The position numbers were made by a program, and so were the translations under genes. DNA of 64,000 nt from Duganella alba. Its GTDB lineage: Bacteria > Pseudomonadota > Gammaproteobacteria > Burkholderiales > Burkholderiaceae_D. The stretch is from positions 124,001-188,000 of the forward strand of contig NZ_WKJN01000002.1 in NCBI RefSeq assembly GCF_009674495.1, read 5' to 3'. How positions within the stretch are numbered: position 1 is the first letter of the stretch; each line of letters opens with the position of its first letter. The notes beneath the pieces were generated by a model that saw only the letters and a list, made by a program, of their open reading frames with translations, was not told where the DNA came from and searched no databases. Positions 33,469-41,524 of the stretch are shown piece by piece.

Positions 33469-34944
33469 ATGTTGAATTCAGCTCTGAAGCGCCTGACGCT
33501 CGCTGTTTCCGTAACCCTGGCCGTCACTGGCTGCGCCACCGTGGGCAGTGACTTCAAAGCGCCGGCGAATGTCGCCGACGCCTCGTTCCGCCACCTGCCG
33601 CAAGCCGGCGCCAGCGAGGCGCACCTGCCTGCGCAATGGTGGACGGTGTTTGACGACGCCACCCTCAACCATCTGGAAGAGACGGCGCTGCGCGACAATC
33701 CAAGCGTGAAAGCCGCCGCACAGCGCCTGGTGCAGGCGCTGGAGCAGGCCGGCGTATCGCGCGCCAACCAGCAGCCGCAGTTGAGCGTCAATGCCGGCAT
33801 CTCGAACTCGCGCACCTCGGCTGAAACGTCGCAGGGCATCGCGCTGGGCGGCCGTTCGATCAAGGGTAACAACTACTCGGTCGGCTCCAGCTTCTCGTAT
33901 GAGATCGACCTGCTGGGCCGCGTGCGCCGCCTGGTCGAAGCGTCGGACGCGCAGGCGCTGGTCGCCGAGGCGGACCGCGATGGCGTGCTGCTGATGCTGT
34001 CGTCGCAACTGGCCACCACCTACTGGCAGTTGCGCGGCCTGGATGCGGAAATCGCCATCCTGAACGGCGCGCTGGATACCCGCCGCGAAAGCGAGGAGCT
34101 GGTCACCGCGCGCTTCGACGCCGGCCTGTCGAACGAGCTGGATGTCTCGCGTGCCCGCATCGAGCGCGCGAACGCGCAGGCGGACCTGCATGAAGTGCAG
34201 CGCCAGCGCAACCTGCTGGAACACAGTCTGGCCACCCTGGTCGGCGCCTCGCCGTCGTCGCTGCTGACGGCGCCGAAAGCGGATGCCGCCGTGCTGCCGC
34301 TGCCGCCGGCGATTCCGGTCGGCCTACCGGCCAGCCTGCTGGCGCAACGTCCCGATCTGGCAGGCAGCGTGGCGACCCTGCGCGCCACCAATGCGCAGAT
34401 CGGCGTGGCGGAAGGCGCGTTCTATCCTTCGTTTACGCTGACCGGTAACTTCGGCTATGCGTCGGAAAGCCTGAGCAATCTGGCCAAGGGCGATTCGCGC
34501 CAGTTCAGCGTGGGTCCGCTGGCCCTGTCGCTGCCGGTATTCGACGGTGGCCGCAACAAGGCCAACCTGGCGATCGCCAAGTCGCGCTACGAAGAGGCGA
34601 TTGCCAACCACGAGACCAAGCTGCTGACCGCACTGCGCGAAGTGGAAGATGCGCTGTCGGACGTGCAGCAACGCCAGCAGCAGGGCGAAGCGCAGCATGC
34701 GTCGCAAGTGGCGGCGGCACGTGGCTACCTGGTGGCGCGTGCGCGTTACGAGCGTGGCGTGTCGACCTACCTCGACGTGACCGATGCCCAGCGCAGCGCG
34801 CTGAGCGCGGACCGCGCCGCGGTGCAGATCAACACCCAGCGTCTGCTGGCCGCCGTCTCGGTGGCGCGCGCGCTGGGCGCCGGCTGGCAGCCTTCGGCGC
34901 AACTGTCGCAGGTCGCGCAGAACGGCAATATCAAGGCGCAGTAA
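33469..34944 (+). CDS. Outer-membrane efflux lipoprotein, NodT family
   Basis: 491 residues. A lipoprotein signal ends LAVTGCA with the lipid-modified Cys near residue 19. The two outer-membrane efflux repeats carry the characteristic YEIDLLGRVRRLVEASDAQA and VGPLALSLPVFDGGRNKANL motifs. It forms the trimeric channel for the EmrAB-like pump. It is the third gene of the operon, 38 bases after emrB. Confidence 0.93.
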   Translation: MLNSALKRLTLAVSVTLAVTGCATVGSDFKAPANVADASFRHLPQAGASEAHLPAQWWTVFDDATLNHLEETALRDNPSVKAAAQRLVQALEQAGVSRANQQPQLSVNAGISNSRTSAETSQGIALGGRSIKGNNYSVGSSFSYEIDLLGRVRRLVEASDAQALVAEADRDGVLLMLSSQLATTYWQLRGLDAEIAILNGALDTRRESEELVTARFDAGLSNELDVSRARIERANAQADLHEVQRQRNLLEHSLATLVGASPSSLLTAPKADAAVLPLPPAIPVGLPASLLAQRPDLAGSVATLRATNAQIGVAEGAFYPSFTLTGNFGYASESLSNLAKGDSRQFSVGPLALSLPVFDGGRNKANLAIAKSRYEEAIANHETKLLTALREVEDALSDVQQRQQQGEAQHASQVAAARGYLVARARYERGVSTYLDVTDAQRSALSADRAAVQINTQRLLAAVSVARALGAGWQPSAQLSQVAQNGNIKAQ

Positions 34945-34955
34945 GCGTCGTCCCT

Positions 34956-35867
34956 TTACGCCGAAGAGGCCAGCGGCAAACGTGCCGCTGGTCCGAAGCG
35001 TTCCACCATGAAGTCGATGAAGGTGGTCAGCTTGGGCGTGGCCCTGCGGTCGCGCGGATACACCAGGTGCATCGCGCGCGGCGCGGGCAGATAGTCGTTC
35101 AGGATCGGCACCAGCCGGCCGGCGGCGATGTCCTGCGCCAGCAGCACTTCGGCTTGCATCACAATCCCGAAATCCTTGAGCGCGGCCATGCGCAATGCCT
35201 GGCCGCTGTTGGTGCGCATGCGGCTCGCCGGCAGTTCGCGCTTGCCCTGCAGCGATTGCAGGCGCCAGCGCACGCCCACCGCGCCGACCATGAAGTCCAG
35301 GCATTCGTGCTGCGCCAGATCGTCCGGCGTCTGCGGCGTGCCGCGCTGCTTCAGATAGGCCGGCGAGGCGCAGATGCTCATCGCGTAGGGGAACAGCGGG
35401 CGGGCGATCATGCCCGAATCGTCGAGCGCACCGATACGCACGGCGGCGTCGAAACCTTCTTCCACCAGGTCCGCCATGCGGTCGTTGAGACTGAGGTCCA
35501 CGCTGACGTCCGGATGCAGGCGCAGATAGTCGGTGATGGCGGGCGCCAGCCATTCGCTGCCGAACGAGAACGGCGCGGTGACGCGCAGGCGGCCGCGCGG
35601 CACGCTGCGCATGGCTTCGGCGCCGCTTTCGGCGGCGGCGATCTGCGCCAGGATGGCGCGGCACTGGTCGGCGTACTGCGCGCCGATTTCGGTCAGGCTC
35701 TGGCGGCGCGTGGTGCGCGTCAGCAGGCGCGCGCCGAGCGTGGCTTCCAGCTGGGCGATGTGCTTGCCGACCATGACGGGCGAGATGCTGAAGCGCGCGG
35801 CGGCGGCGGTGAAATTGCCGGCATCGACCACGGCGACGAAGATTTCCATGCTGCGCAGCTTGTCCAT
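34956..35867 (-). CDS. LysR-family transcription regulator
   Basis: 303 residues. The DNA-binding end is MEIFVAVVDAGNFTAAAARF with the following SPVMVGKHIAQLE; the effector domain starts near residue 90 (GRLRVTAPFSFGSEWLAPAI). It belongs to the CrgA-like LysR group common in Proteobacteria. It is divergent from a short-chain dehydrogenase gene 95 bases away, which is its most likely target. Confidence 0.9.
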   Translation of the reverse strand: MDKLRSMEIFVAVVDAGNFTAAAARFSISPVMVGKHIAQLEATLGARLLTRTTRRQSLTEIGAQYADQCRAILAQIAAAESGAEAMRSVPRGRLRVTAPFSFGSEWLAPAITDYLRLHPDVSVDLSLNDRMADLVEEGFDAAVRIGALDDSGMIARPLFPYAMSICASPAYLKQRGTPQTPDDLAQHECLDFMVGAVGVRWRLQSLQGKRELPASRMRTNSGQALRMAALKDFGIVMQAEVLLAQDIAAGRLVPILNDYLPAPRAMHLVYPRDRRATPKLTTFIDFMVERFGPAARLPLASSA

Positions 35868-35962
35868 GGATTGCTAACTATGGGTTGGTAATGTTGTTCA
35901 TGGTAGCTCATTTATTCCTTTGATGAAGGAGAACATACTGGTGTTTTCTTCAGGAGGACAGC

Positions 35963-36562
35963 ATGAAAGTAATCGTGATCGGCGCCACCGGCGCAATCGG
36001 CAAGGCAGTAACGGAAGAACTCGGCAAGCGCCACGAGGTGGTGACGGTGGGCGCAAGCAGCGGCCAGTATCAGGCCGACTTCACGGACATCGCGCAGGTG
36101 CGATCGCTGTTCGCCAAGGTGGGCAAGGTGGATGCGGTGGTGGTGGCGGCCGGCGCGCTGCACTTCGCGCCGCTGGCCAGCTTCACGCCGGAGCAGTTCC
36201 ACGTCGGCCTGAACAGCAAGCTGATGGGGCAGGTGAATGTGGCGCTGGTGGCGCAGGACTACCTGAACGATGGCGGCTCGATCACGCTGACCAGCGGCAT
36301 CGTGGCGGAAGAGCCGATCCGCAACGGCGTCAGCGCAAGTATGGTGAACTCGGCGGTCGAAGGATTTGTGCGCGGCGCAGCGGTTGAACTGCCGCGCGGC
36401 CTGCGCATCAACGTCGTCAGCCCGACGGTGCTGCAGGAATCGATGGAAAGCTACGGCCCCTTCTTCATCGGCTTCGAACCCATCGCCGCCAGCCGCGCCG
36501 CGCTGTCGTATGCGCGCAGCGTCGACGGGGTGCAGACCGGCCAAATCTACAAAGCCTGGTAA
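35963..36562 (+). CDS. Short-chain dehydrogenase/reductase
   Basis: 199 residues, short for the family. The nucleotide-binding start is VIVIGATGAIGKAVTEELG, with VVVAAGALHF as the NAG-like strand. The active-site Ser is in ITLTSGIVAEEP near 112, but the usual YxxxK is replaced by a MVNSAVEGFVRGAA segment, so catalysis may differ. An AGGAGGACAGC ribosome site precedes the ATG. Probably controlled by the divergent LysR gene. Confidence 0.82.
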   Translation: MKVIVIGATGAIGKAVTEELGKRHEVVTVGASSGQYQADFTDIAQVRSLFAKVGKVDAVVVAAGALHFAPLASFTPEQFHVGLNSKLMGQVNVALVAQDYLNDGGSITLTSGIVAEEPIRNGVSASMVNSAVEGFVRGAAVELPRGLRINVVSPTVLQESMESYGPFFIGFEPIAASRAALSYARSVDGVQTGQIYKAW

Positions 36563-36597
36563 CGCCTCCCTGAACCCCAATCCGGCGCTCCGTCGAA

Positions 36598-36625
36598 GGG
36601 TCAGACCCCGCACGGGGTCTGACCC
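36598..36625. repeat. REP-like intergenic palindrome, variant copy
   Basis: Arms GGGTCAGACCCCG and CGGGGTCTGACCC around a CA centre, 13 bp perfect. It is the copy-1 palindrome with its arms in exchanged phase and without the CACACCGC flank. Confidence 0.8.
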
Positions 36626-36675
36626 TGTATGGCCCTGCGGGTTACAATGCGGTCCTCACTCCACAAGAGGACCCC

Positions 36676-38376
36676 ATGAAAAAAATCCTGCTCCCGCTGG
36701 CGCTGGTTGTCGCCTGCGCCACCGCCTACGCCGCCCCCGCCGGCGTCAATGACCTCAACAAGATGAGCAAGCGTTACGCGCCGATCGCGCTGACCGCCGA
36801 CACCAGCCAGCTCTCGGCCGGCGACAAGAAAGCCATCGCCAAGCTGATCGAAGCGGCCAAGATCATCGACGTGCTGCAACTGCGCCAGCGCTGGTCAGGC
36901 AACGAGGCCCTGTGGGCCGCGCTGCAAAAAGACACCACGCCGCTGGGCAAGGCGCGCCTGAACTACTTCTGGCTCAACAAGGGCCCATGGTCGATCCTCG
37001 ACGATCACCAGTCCTTCCTGCCGGCGCAAGTGGGCGGCATCAACGTGCCGGCCAAGAAGCCGGAAGCCGGCAACTTCTATCCGGAAGGCGCCACCAAGGC
37101 CGAACTGGAAACCTGGATGAATGCCCTGCCGGCCGTCGACAAGGAGCAGGCGCAATGGTTCTTCACCGTGATCCGCAAGAACAAGGACGGCCTGTTCACC
37201 ACCGTGAAGTATTCCGACGAATACAAGACCGACCTGGAAAAAGCCGCCGCGCTGCTGAAGCAGGCCGCCGCCGACACCGACAGCGCCTCGCTGAAAAAAT
37301 TCCTGGAACTGCGCGCCGACGCCTTCCTGAGCAACGACTACCTGGCCTCCGACTTCGCCTGGATGGATCTGGATTCGCCGGTCGACATCACCATCGGCCC
37401 CTACGAGACCTACAACGACGAACTGTTCGGCTACAAGGCCGCGTTTGAAGCGTATGTGAACATCCGCGACCAGAAGGAAACGCAGAAGCTGGACTTCTTC
37501 GCCAAGCACATGCAGGAGCTGGAAGACAATCTGCCGATCGACGCGCAGTACCGCAATCCGAAAGTCGGCGCGCTGGCGCCGATGGTGGTGGTCAATCAAG
37601 TGTACGGCGCCGGCGACGGCAACATGGGCGTGCAGACCGCCGCTTACAACCTGCCGAACGACGAGCGCATCATCAGCCAGCGCGGCTCCAAGCGTGTGAT
37701 GCTGAAGAACATCCAGCAGGCCAAATTCAAATCGACGCTGACGCCGATTTCCAAGCTGGTGCTGCGTCCGGCCGACCAGAAGGACGTGGACTTCGATTCC
37801 TTCTTCACCCACATCCTGGCGCACGAAATCACCCACGGCCTGGGCCCGCACATCACCAAAACCGGCGGCAAGGAATCGACGCCGCGCCAGGATCTGAAGG
37901 AAGCCTACTCGACCATCGAGGAAGCCAAGGCCGACATCACCGGCCTGTACGTGCTGGCCTACATGATGGACAAGGGCCAGCTGAAAGGCACGCTGGGGCA
38001 GGGCGACGCGGCGGAGCGTAAGCTGTATACCACCTTCCTGGCCTCGGCGTTCCGCACGCTGCACTTCGGCCTGACCGATTCGCACGCGCGCGGCATGGCG
38101 ATCCAGGTCAACTACATCCTCGACAAGGGTGGTTTCGTGTCGCATGGCGACGGCACTTTCGCGGTGGACTTCGGCAAGATCAAGCAGGCCGTGGCCGATC
38201 TGGACCGTGAGTTCCTGACCATTGAAGCGACCGGCGACTACGCCCGCGCCAAGGAGCTGATGACCAAGTACGTGGTCATCCGTCCCGACGTGCAGAAGGC
38301 CCTGGACAAGATGAAAACCGTGCCGAACGACATCCGCCCGGAATTCAAGACCGCCAATAGCCTGCTGGGCAAGTAG
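36676..38376 (+). CDS. Secreted M49-like zinc peptidase
   Basis: 566 residues with a signal peptide (KKILLPLALVVACATAYAAP). The metal site is HILAHEITHGLGPHITKTGG near residue 380 (HExxH followed by GxGPH) and EEAKADITGLYV near 415 supplies the third ligand Glu. This resembles the M49 dipeptidyl-peptidase III group in the variant with HExxHGxGPH rather than the HExxGH of animal enzymes. It likely trims peptides in the periplasm. It is preceded by a REP-like palindrome 50 bases upstream. Confidence 0.8.
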   Translation: MKKILLPLALVVACATAYAAPAGVNDLNKMSKRYAPIALTADTSQLSAGDKKAIAKLIEAAKIIDVLQLRQRWSGNEALWAALQKDTTPLGKARLNYFWLNKGPWSILDDHQSFLPAQVGGINVPAKKPEAGNFYPEGATKAELETWMNALPAVDKEQAQWFFTVIRKNKDGLFTTVKYSDEYKTDLEKAAALLKQAAADTDSASLKKFLELRADAFLSNDYLASDFAWMDLDSPVDITIGPYETYNDELFGYKAAFEAYVNIRDQKETQKLDFFAKHMQELEDNLPIDAQYRNPKVGALAPMVVVNQVYGAGDGNMGVQTAAYNLPNDERIISQRGSKRVMLKNIQQAKFKSTLTPISKLVLRPADQKDVDFDSFFTHILAHEITHGLGPHITKTGGKESTPRQDLKEAYSTIEEAKADITGLYVLAYMMDKGQLKGTLGQGDAAERKLYTTFLASAFRTLHFGLTDSHARGMAIQVNYILDKGGFVSHGDGTFAVDFGKIKQAVADLDREFLTIEATGDYARAKELMTKYVVIRPDVQKALDKMKTVPNDIRPEFKTANSLLGK

Positions 38377-38426
38377 CATTCCAAAAGCTTAATCATTCAG
38401 CTTTTTCTACGTAGTAATATAGCTGC

Positions 38427-38452
38427 CACCGGGCAATAATTTTTGCCCGGTG
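38427..38452 (+). other. Hairpin in front of the HEIGH-protein gene
   Basis: A perfect 10-bp stem CACCGGGCAA/TTGCCCGGTG with a six-base loop, ending 20 bases before the next ATG. There is no T-tract after it on the + strand. It could be a terminator for the upstream peptidase gene or a leader structure limiting translation. Confidence 0.45.
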
Positions 38453-38472
38453 CGTGCTACAGTTTGATCACC

Positions 38473-39144
38473 ATGATCAAGCGCGCCTTCCTTCCCCTGC
38501 TGCTGTTGACGTCCGGCCTGGCCTCCGCCGCCGACCTGACCGAGATGGAAATCCGCTGGCTGAAAGCCGGCGCCGCCGTGCTGTCCTACGCCAAGCAGGA
38601 TCTGAAGCTGCCGATCGATATCACGGTTCAACCGCAGGCCCGTCCCAACGACGTGCCGCTGGCGCTGGGCTACGACAACGGCCGCTGCAAGCTGGTGCTG
38701 TCGATGCGCGGCAACGACAACGCCGAAGACATCCTCGCCAACGTCCCCGCCGCGCAACGCCCGCTGATGATCGAAGCCATGGTGGCGCACGAGATTGGCC
38801 ATTGCTGGCGCTACGCGCAAGGCGTGTGGCACGCGCTGCCAGCCGGCTTTGAAGCGCGCCAGCCGCCGCGGCAAGGCGCCGCCGAGGAACTGCGCGACAC
38901 CCGCCGCGAAGAAGGCTATGCCGACCTGGTGGCGCTGGCCTGGATACAGCAACAGCATCCCGAGCAGTACGCCAGCGTGGCCGCCTGGATGCGCAAGGTG
39001 CGCGAGCCATCGCCGGCGGTCGGTTCGCACAGCACGCTGAACTGGTTGCAACTGGCGTCCACCGGCGCCGCCTTCACGCCCGGCCTGCCGGTGTTCGAAC
39101 AGGCCAATCTTGTGTGGCGTCAAGGTCTGTTGCAGGACCAGTGA
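38473..39144 (+). CDS. Secreted protein with HExxH zinc-protease motif
   Basis: 223 residues from the ATG at 38473; no convincing ribosome site is seen and a stable hairpin lies just upstream. A signal peptide (KRAFLPLLLLTSGLASAADL) precedes the mature chain. The motif MVAHEIGHCWRYAQG near residue 102 is a zincin-type HExxH, with possible third ligand in EEGYADLVALAWIQ near 147 (a Glu/Asp-containing helix as in gluzincins). I do not recognise the family; metalloprotease is inferred from the motif. Confidence 0.7.
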   Translation: MIKRAFLPLLLLTSGLASAADLTEMEIRWLKAGAAVLSYAKQDLKLPIDITVQPQARPNDVPLALGYDNGRCKLVLSMRGNDNAEDILANVPAAQRPLMIEAMVAHEIGHCWRYAQGVWHALPAGFEARQPPRQGAAEELRDTRREEGYADLVALAWIQQQHPEQYASVAAWMRKVREPSPAVGSHSTLNWLQLASTGAAFTPGLPVFEQANLVWRQGLLQDQ

Positions 39145-39233
39145 AATCCTGATCTATGTACGTTTCCGCACGGTGGAGGAGGCCGGGCGGGCGTTTAATG
39201 TGTCCATCAACCACCACAAGAGGGACACACATC

Positions 39234-39944
39234 ATGAATAAATTACTCTGCTTCGTGCTGGCCACCGCCGCCAGCGCAGCCTTCGCCGCTTCGCCTACCA
39301 ACGACACCGTTGCCTACAAAGCTGCCATCAACAAGTCGGACGCCGACTACAAAACCGCCAAGGCTGCCTGCGATGCACAATCGGGTAATGCCAAGGATGT
39401 CTGCCAGGAACAAGCCAAGGTCTCGCGCGCCAACGCCGAATCGACCGCCGCGCTGCAATTCAAGAACGATAAGAAATCGGTCGAGAAAGCCCAGATCAAT
39501 GTGGCTGACGCCAACTATGACCTGGCCAAGGCACAGTGCGCCACCCGCACCGGCGCCGACAAGGACAGCTGCCTGAGCGGCGCCAAACAGCAGCACACCG
39601 CCTGGGTCAACGACGCCAAGGCCGGCAAGAAAGCCGCCGACACCGCGCAGACCGGCATCGACTGCAGCAGCATGACCGGCAGCGACAAGGCTTCGTGCGA
39701 AGCCCGTTCGAAAACCGAGCTGACCAAGGATGCGCTGGCGGACACCGCCATCACCACCAAAGTCAAAACCGAACTGCTGGCCGAGCCTGCACTGAAATCG
39801 CTGGACGTGCACGTGGAGACCAACAACGGCACCGTCATGCTGAGCGGCTTCGTGCCATCGCAGGCTGAAGTCGACAAGGCGGTGGACGTGGCGCGCAATG
39901 TCAAAGGCGTCAACAAAGTACAAAGCTCGCTGCGCATCAAGTAA
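39234..39944 (+). CDS. Periplasmic BON-domain protein
   Basis: 236 residues from the ATG at 39234 with a signal peptide ending AAFAAS. The middle holds repeated Ala/Lys/Cys segments with pairs of Cys (KAACDAQSGNAKDVCQEQAK and alike at three places), suggesting disulfide-held helical repeats. The C-terminal ~70 residues are a BON domain (ALADTAITTKVKTELLAEPA, then VMLSGFVPSQAEVD) as in OsmY-type envelope-stress proteins that bind phospholipid. The gene stands alone and is followed by a striking long hairpin. Confidence 0.8.
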   Translation: MNKLLCFVLATAASAAFAASPTNDTVAYKAAINKSDADYKTAKAACDAQSGNAKDVCQEQAKVSRANAESTAALQFKNDKKSVEKAQINVADANYDLAKAQCATRTGADKDSCLSGAKQQHTAWVNDAKAGKKAADTAQTGIDCSSMTGSDKASCEARSKTELTKDALADTAITTKVKTELLAEPALKSLDVHVETNNGTVMLSGFVPSQAEVDKAVDVARNVKGVNKVQSSLRIK

Positions 39945-39981
39945 AAGGGTAGGGCGGCCTCCCCCCACCACCGCCCCGTCC

Positions 39982-40025
39982 TGGCGCCCGACAACGTCCC
40001 CCCCCCCCGACGTTGCCGGGCGCCA
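39982..40025. other. Long hairpin with an 11-C loop
   Basis: A 16-bp stem (TGGCGCCCGACAACGT against ACGTTGCCGGGCGCCA, one mismatch) encloses a loop of eleven consecutive Cs and a G. It lies 37 bases after the BON gene stop, before the MFS gene. It has no T-tract, so it is not a standard terminator. Confidence 0.6.
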
Positions 40026-40130
40026 CCACGTGCGCCATGCGGCGTATTTTTTTGATTGTATTCATTATGCTCATCATATAAAATGGCTGCAAGCGTGCTT
40101 CCCGCACGCATTGCTACTGTGAGGACCATG

Positions 40131-41438
40131 ATGTTTGCACAATCCCTATCCAACTGGCTGCACCGGCGCGGCCTGCACTTTTCCTGGGTGATCGTTGCCG
40201 TGACGTTTATGACGGCGCTCAGTTCATCCGCCGCGCTGGGCCTGCCGGGCGCCCTGCTGCAGCCGCTGTCCAGGGAGTTCGGCTGGGATGTCGAACAGAT
40301 TTCGTCGGCGCTGGCGGTGCGTTTCGCGCTGTTTGGTCTGATGGGGCCGTTTGCCGCCATCCTGATGGAGCGCTTCGGCCTGCGCAATGTGGTGGTGGTG
40401 GCGCTGACGCTGGTGGCGTCCGGCATGGCGCTGGCGACGCAGATGACGCAGTTCTGGCACCTGGTACTGTTCTGGGGCGTGATGCTGGGCGTCGGCTCGG
40501 GCCTGACGGCGCTGGTGTTGAGCGCCGTGGTGTCGAATCGCTGGTTTGACAGCCATCGCGGCCTGGTGGTCGGCATCCTGACCGCCAGTTCGGCCACCGG
40601 CCAGCTGATCTTCCTGCCGGTGGGCGCATGGCTGGTGGAGCACCTGGGCTGGCGCATGGCCGTGGTGCCGGTGTTTGTCGCCTGCGCGGTGATGGCGGTG
40701 GCGGTGTTCCTGCTGATGCGCAACCGGCCGTCGGACGTCGGCCTGCGGCCGTATGGCGCCTTGCCCGGCACCGAGGTGCTGGCCGCCGCGCCGGCCATGA
40801 AGGTCACGCTGGCCACGCCGTTCAGGATCCTGGCCGAGGCGGCGCGCAACCGCGTGTTCTGGGTATTGGCCGGCACCTTCTTCATCTGCGGCCTCAGCAC
40901 CAACGGCCTGATCCAGACCCACTTCATCTCGCTGTGCGGCGACGCCGGCCTCGGCCCGGTGCCGGCCGCGTCGGTGCTGGCGATGATGGGCGCGTTCGAC
41001 CTGGTCGGCACCATCGCCTCGGGCTGGCTGTCGGACCGCTACGACAACCGCAAGCTGCTGTTCATGTACTACGGCTTGCGCGGCCTGTCGCTGCTGTGGC
41101 TGCCGTATTCGGAATTCACGCTGTACGGCCTGTCGGTGTTCGCCATGTTCTACGGTCTGGACTGGATCGCCACCGTGCCGCCCACCGTGCGTCTGGCCGG
41201 CGCCACCTTCGGCAAGGAAAAAGCCGGCATGGTGTTCGGCTGGATCTTCGCCGCCCACCAGCTGGGCGCGGCGGTGGCAGCCTACGGCGCGGGCCGCGTG
41301 CGCACCTTGCTGCTGACCTACAATCCAGCGCTGTTTGCCGCCGGCGCCGCTTGCCTGCTGGCTGCCGCCATGATCTGGATCATCCGCAAACCGGCGGCCG
41401 CCAGCGCCGTGCCGCCGGTGCAGGCGAAGGCGGCATAA
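40131..41438 (+). CDS. MFS transporter
   Basis: 435 residues from the ATG at 40131, with GAGG six bases upstream; an adjacent ATG at 40128 is also possible. There are twelve membrane helices. The loop 2-3 region reads RFALFGLMGPFAAILMERFG and the central part GLVVGILTASSATGQLIFLP, as in oxalate/formate- or monocarboxylate-type antiporters. The substrate is unknown. No metabolic partner gene is adjacent. Confidence 0.85.
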   Translation: MFAQSLSNWLHRRGLHFSWVIVAVTFMTALSSSAALGLPGALLQPLSREFGWDVEQISSALAVRFALFGLMGPFAAILMERFGLRNVVVVALTLVASGMALATQMTQFWHLVLFWGVMLGVGSGLTALVLSAVVSNRWFDSHRGLVVGILTASSATGQLIFLPVGAWLVEHLGWRMAVVPVFVACAVMAVAVFLLMRNRPSDVGLRPYGALPGTEVLAAAPAMKVTLATPFRILAEAARNRVFWVLAGTFFICGLSTNGLIQTHFISLCGDAGLGPVPAASVLAMMGAFDLVGTIASGWLSDRYDNRKLLFMYYGLRGLSLLWLPYSEFTLYGLSVFAMFYGLDWIATVPPTVRLAGATFGKEKAGMVFGWIFAAHQLGAAVAAYGAGRVRTLLLTYNPALFAAGAACLLAAAMIWIIRKPAAASAVPPVQAKAA

Positions 41439-41524
41439 AAACTGGTAACGCTTCCAGAATGTAATCAGCCTGTCATTTGCCAAGGTGACAATGTGATGGT
41501 TTTCACCATCCTGATGGAGTCTGT

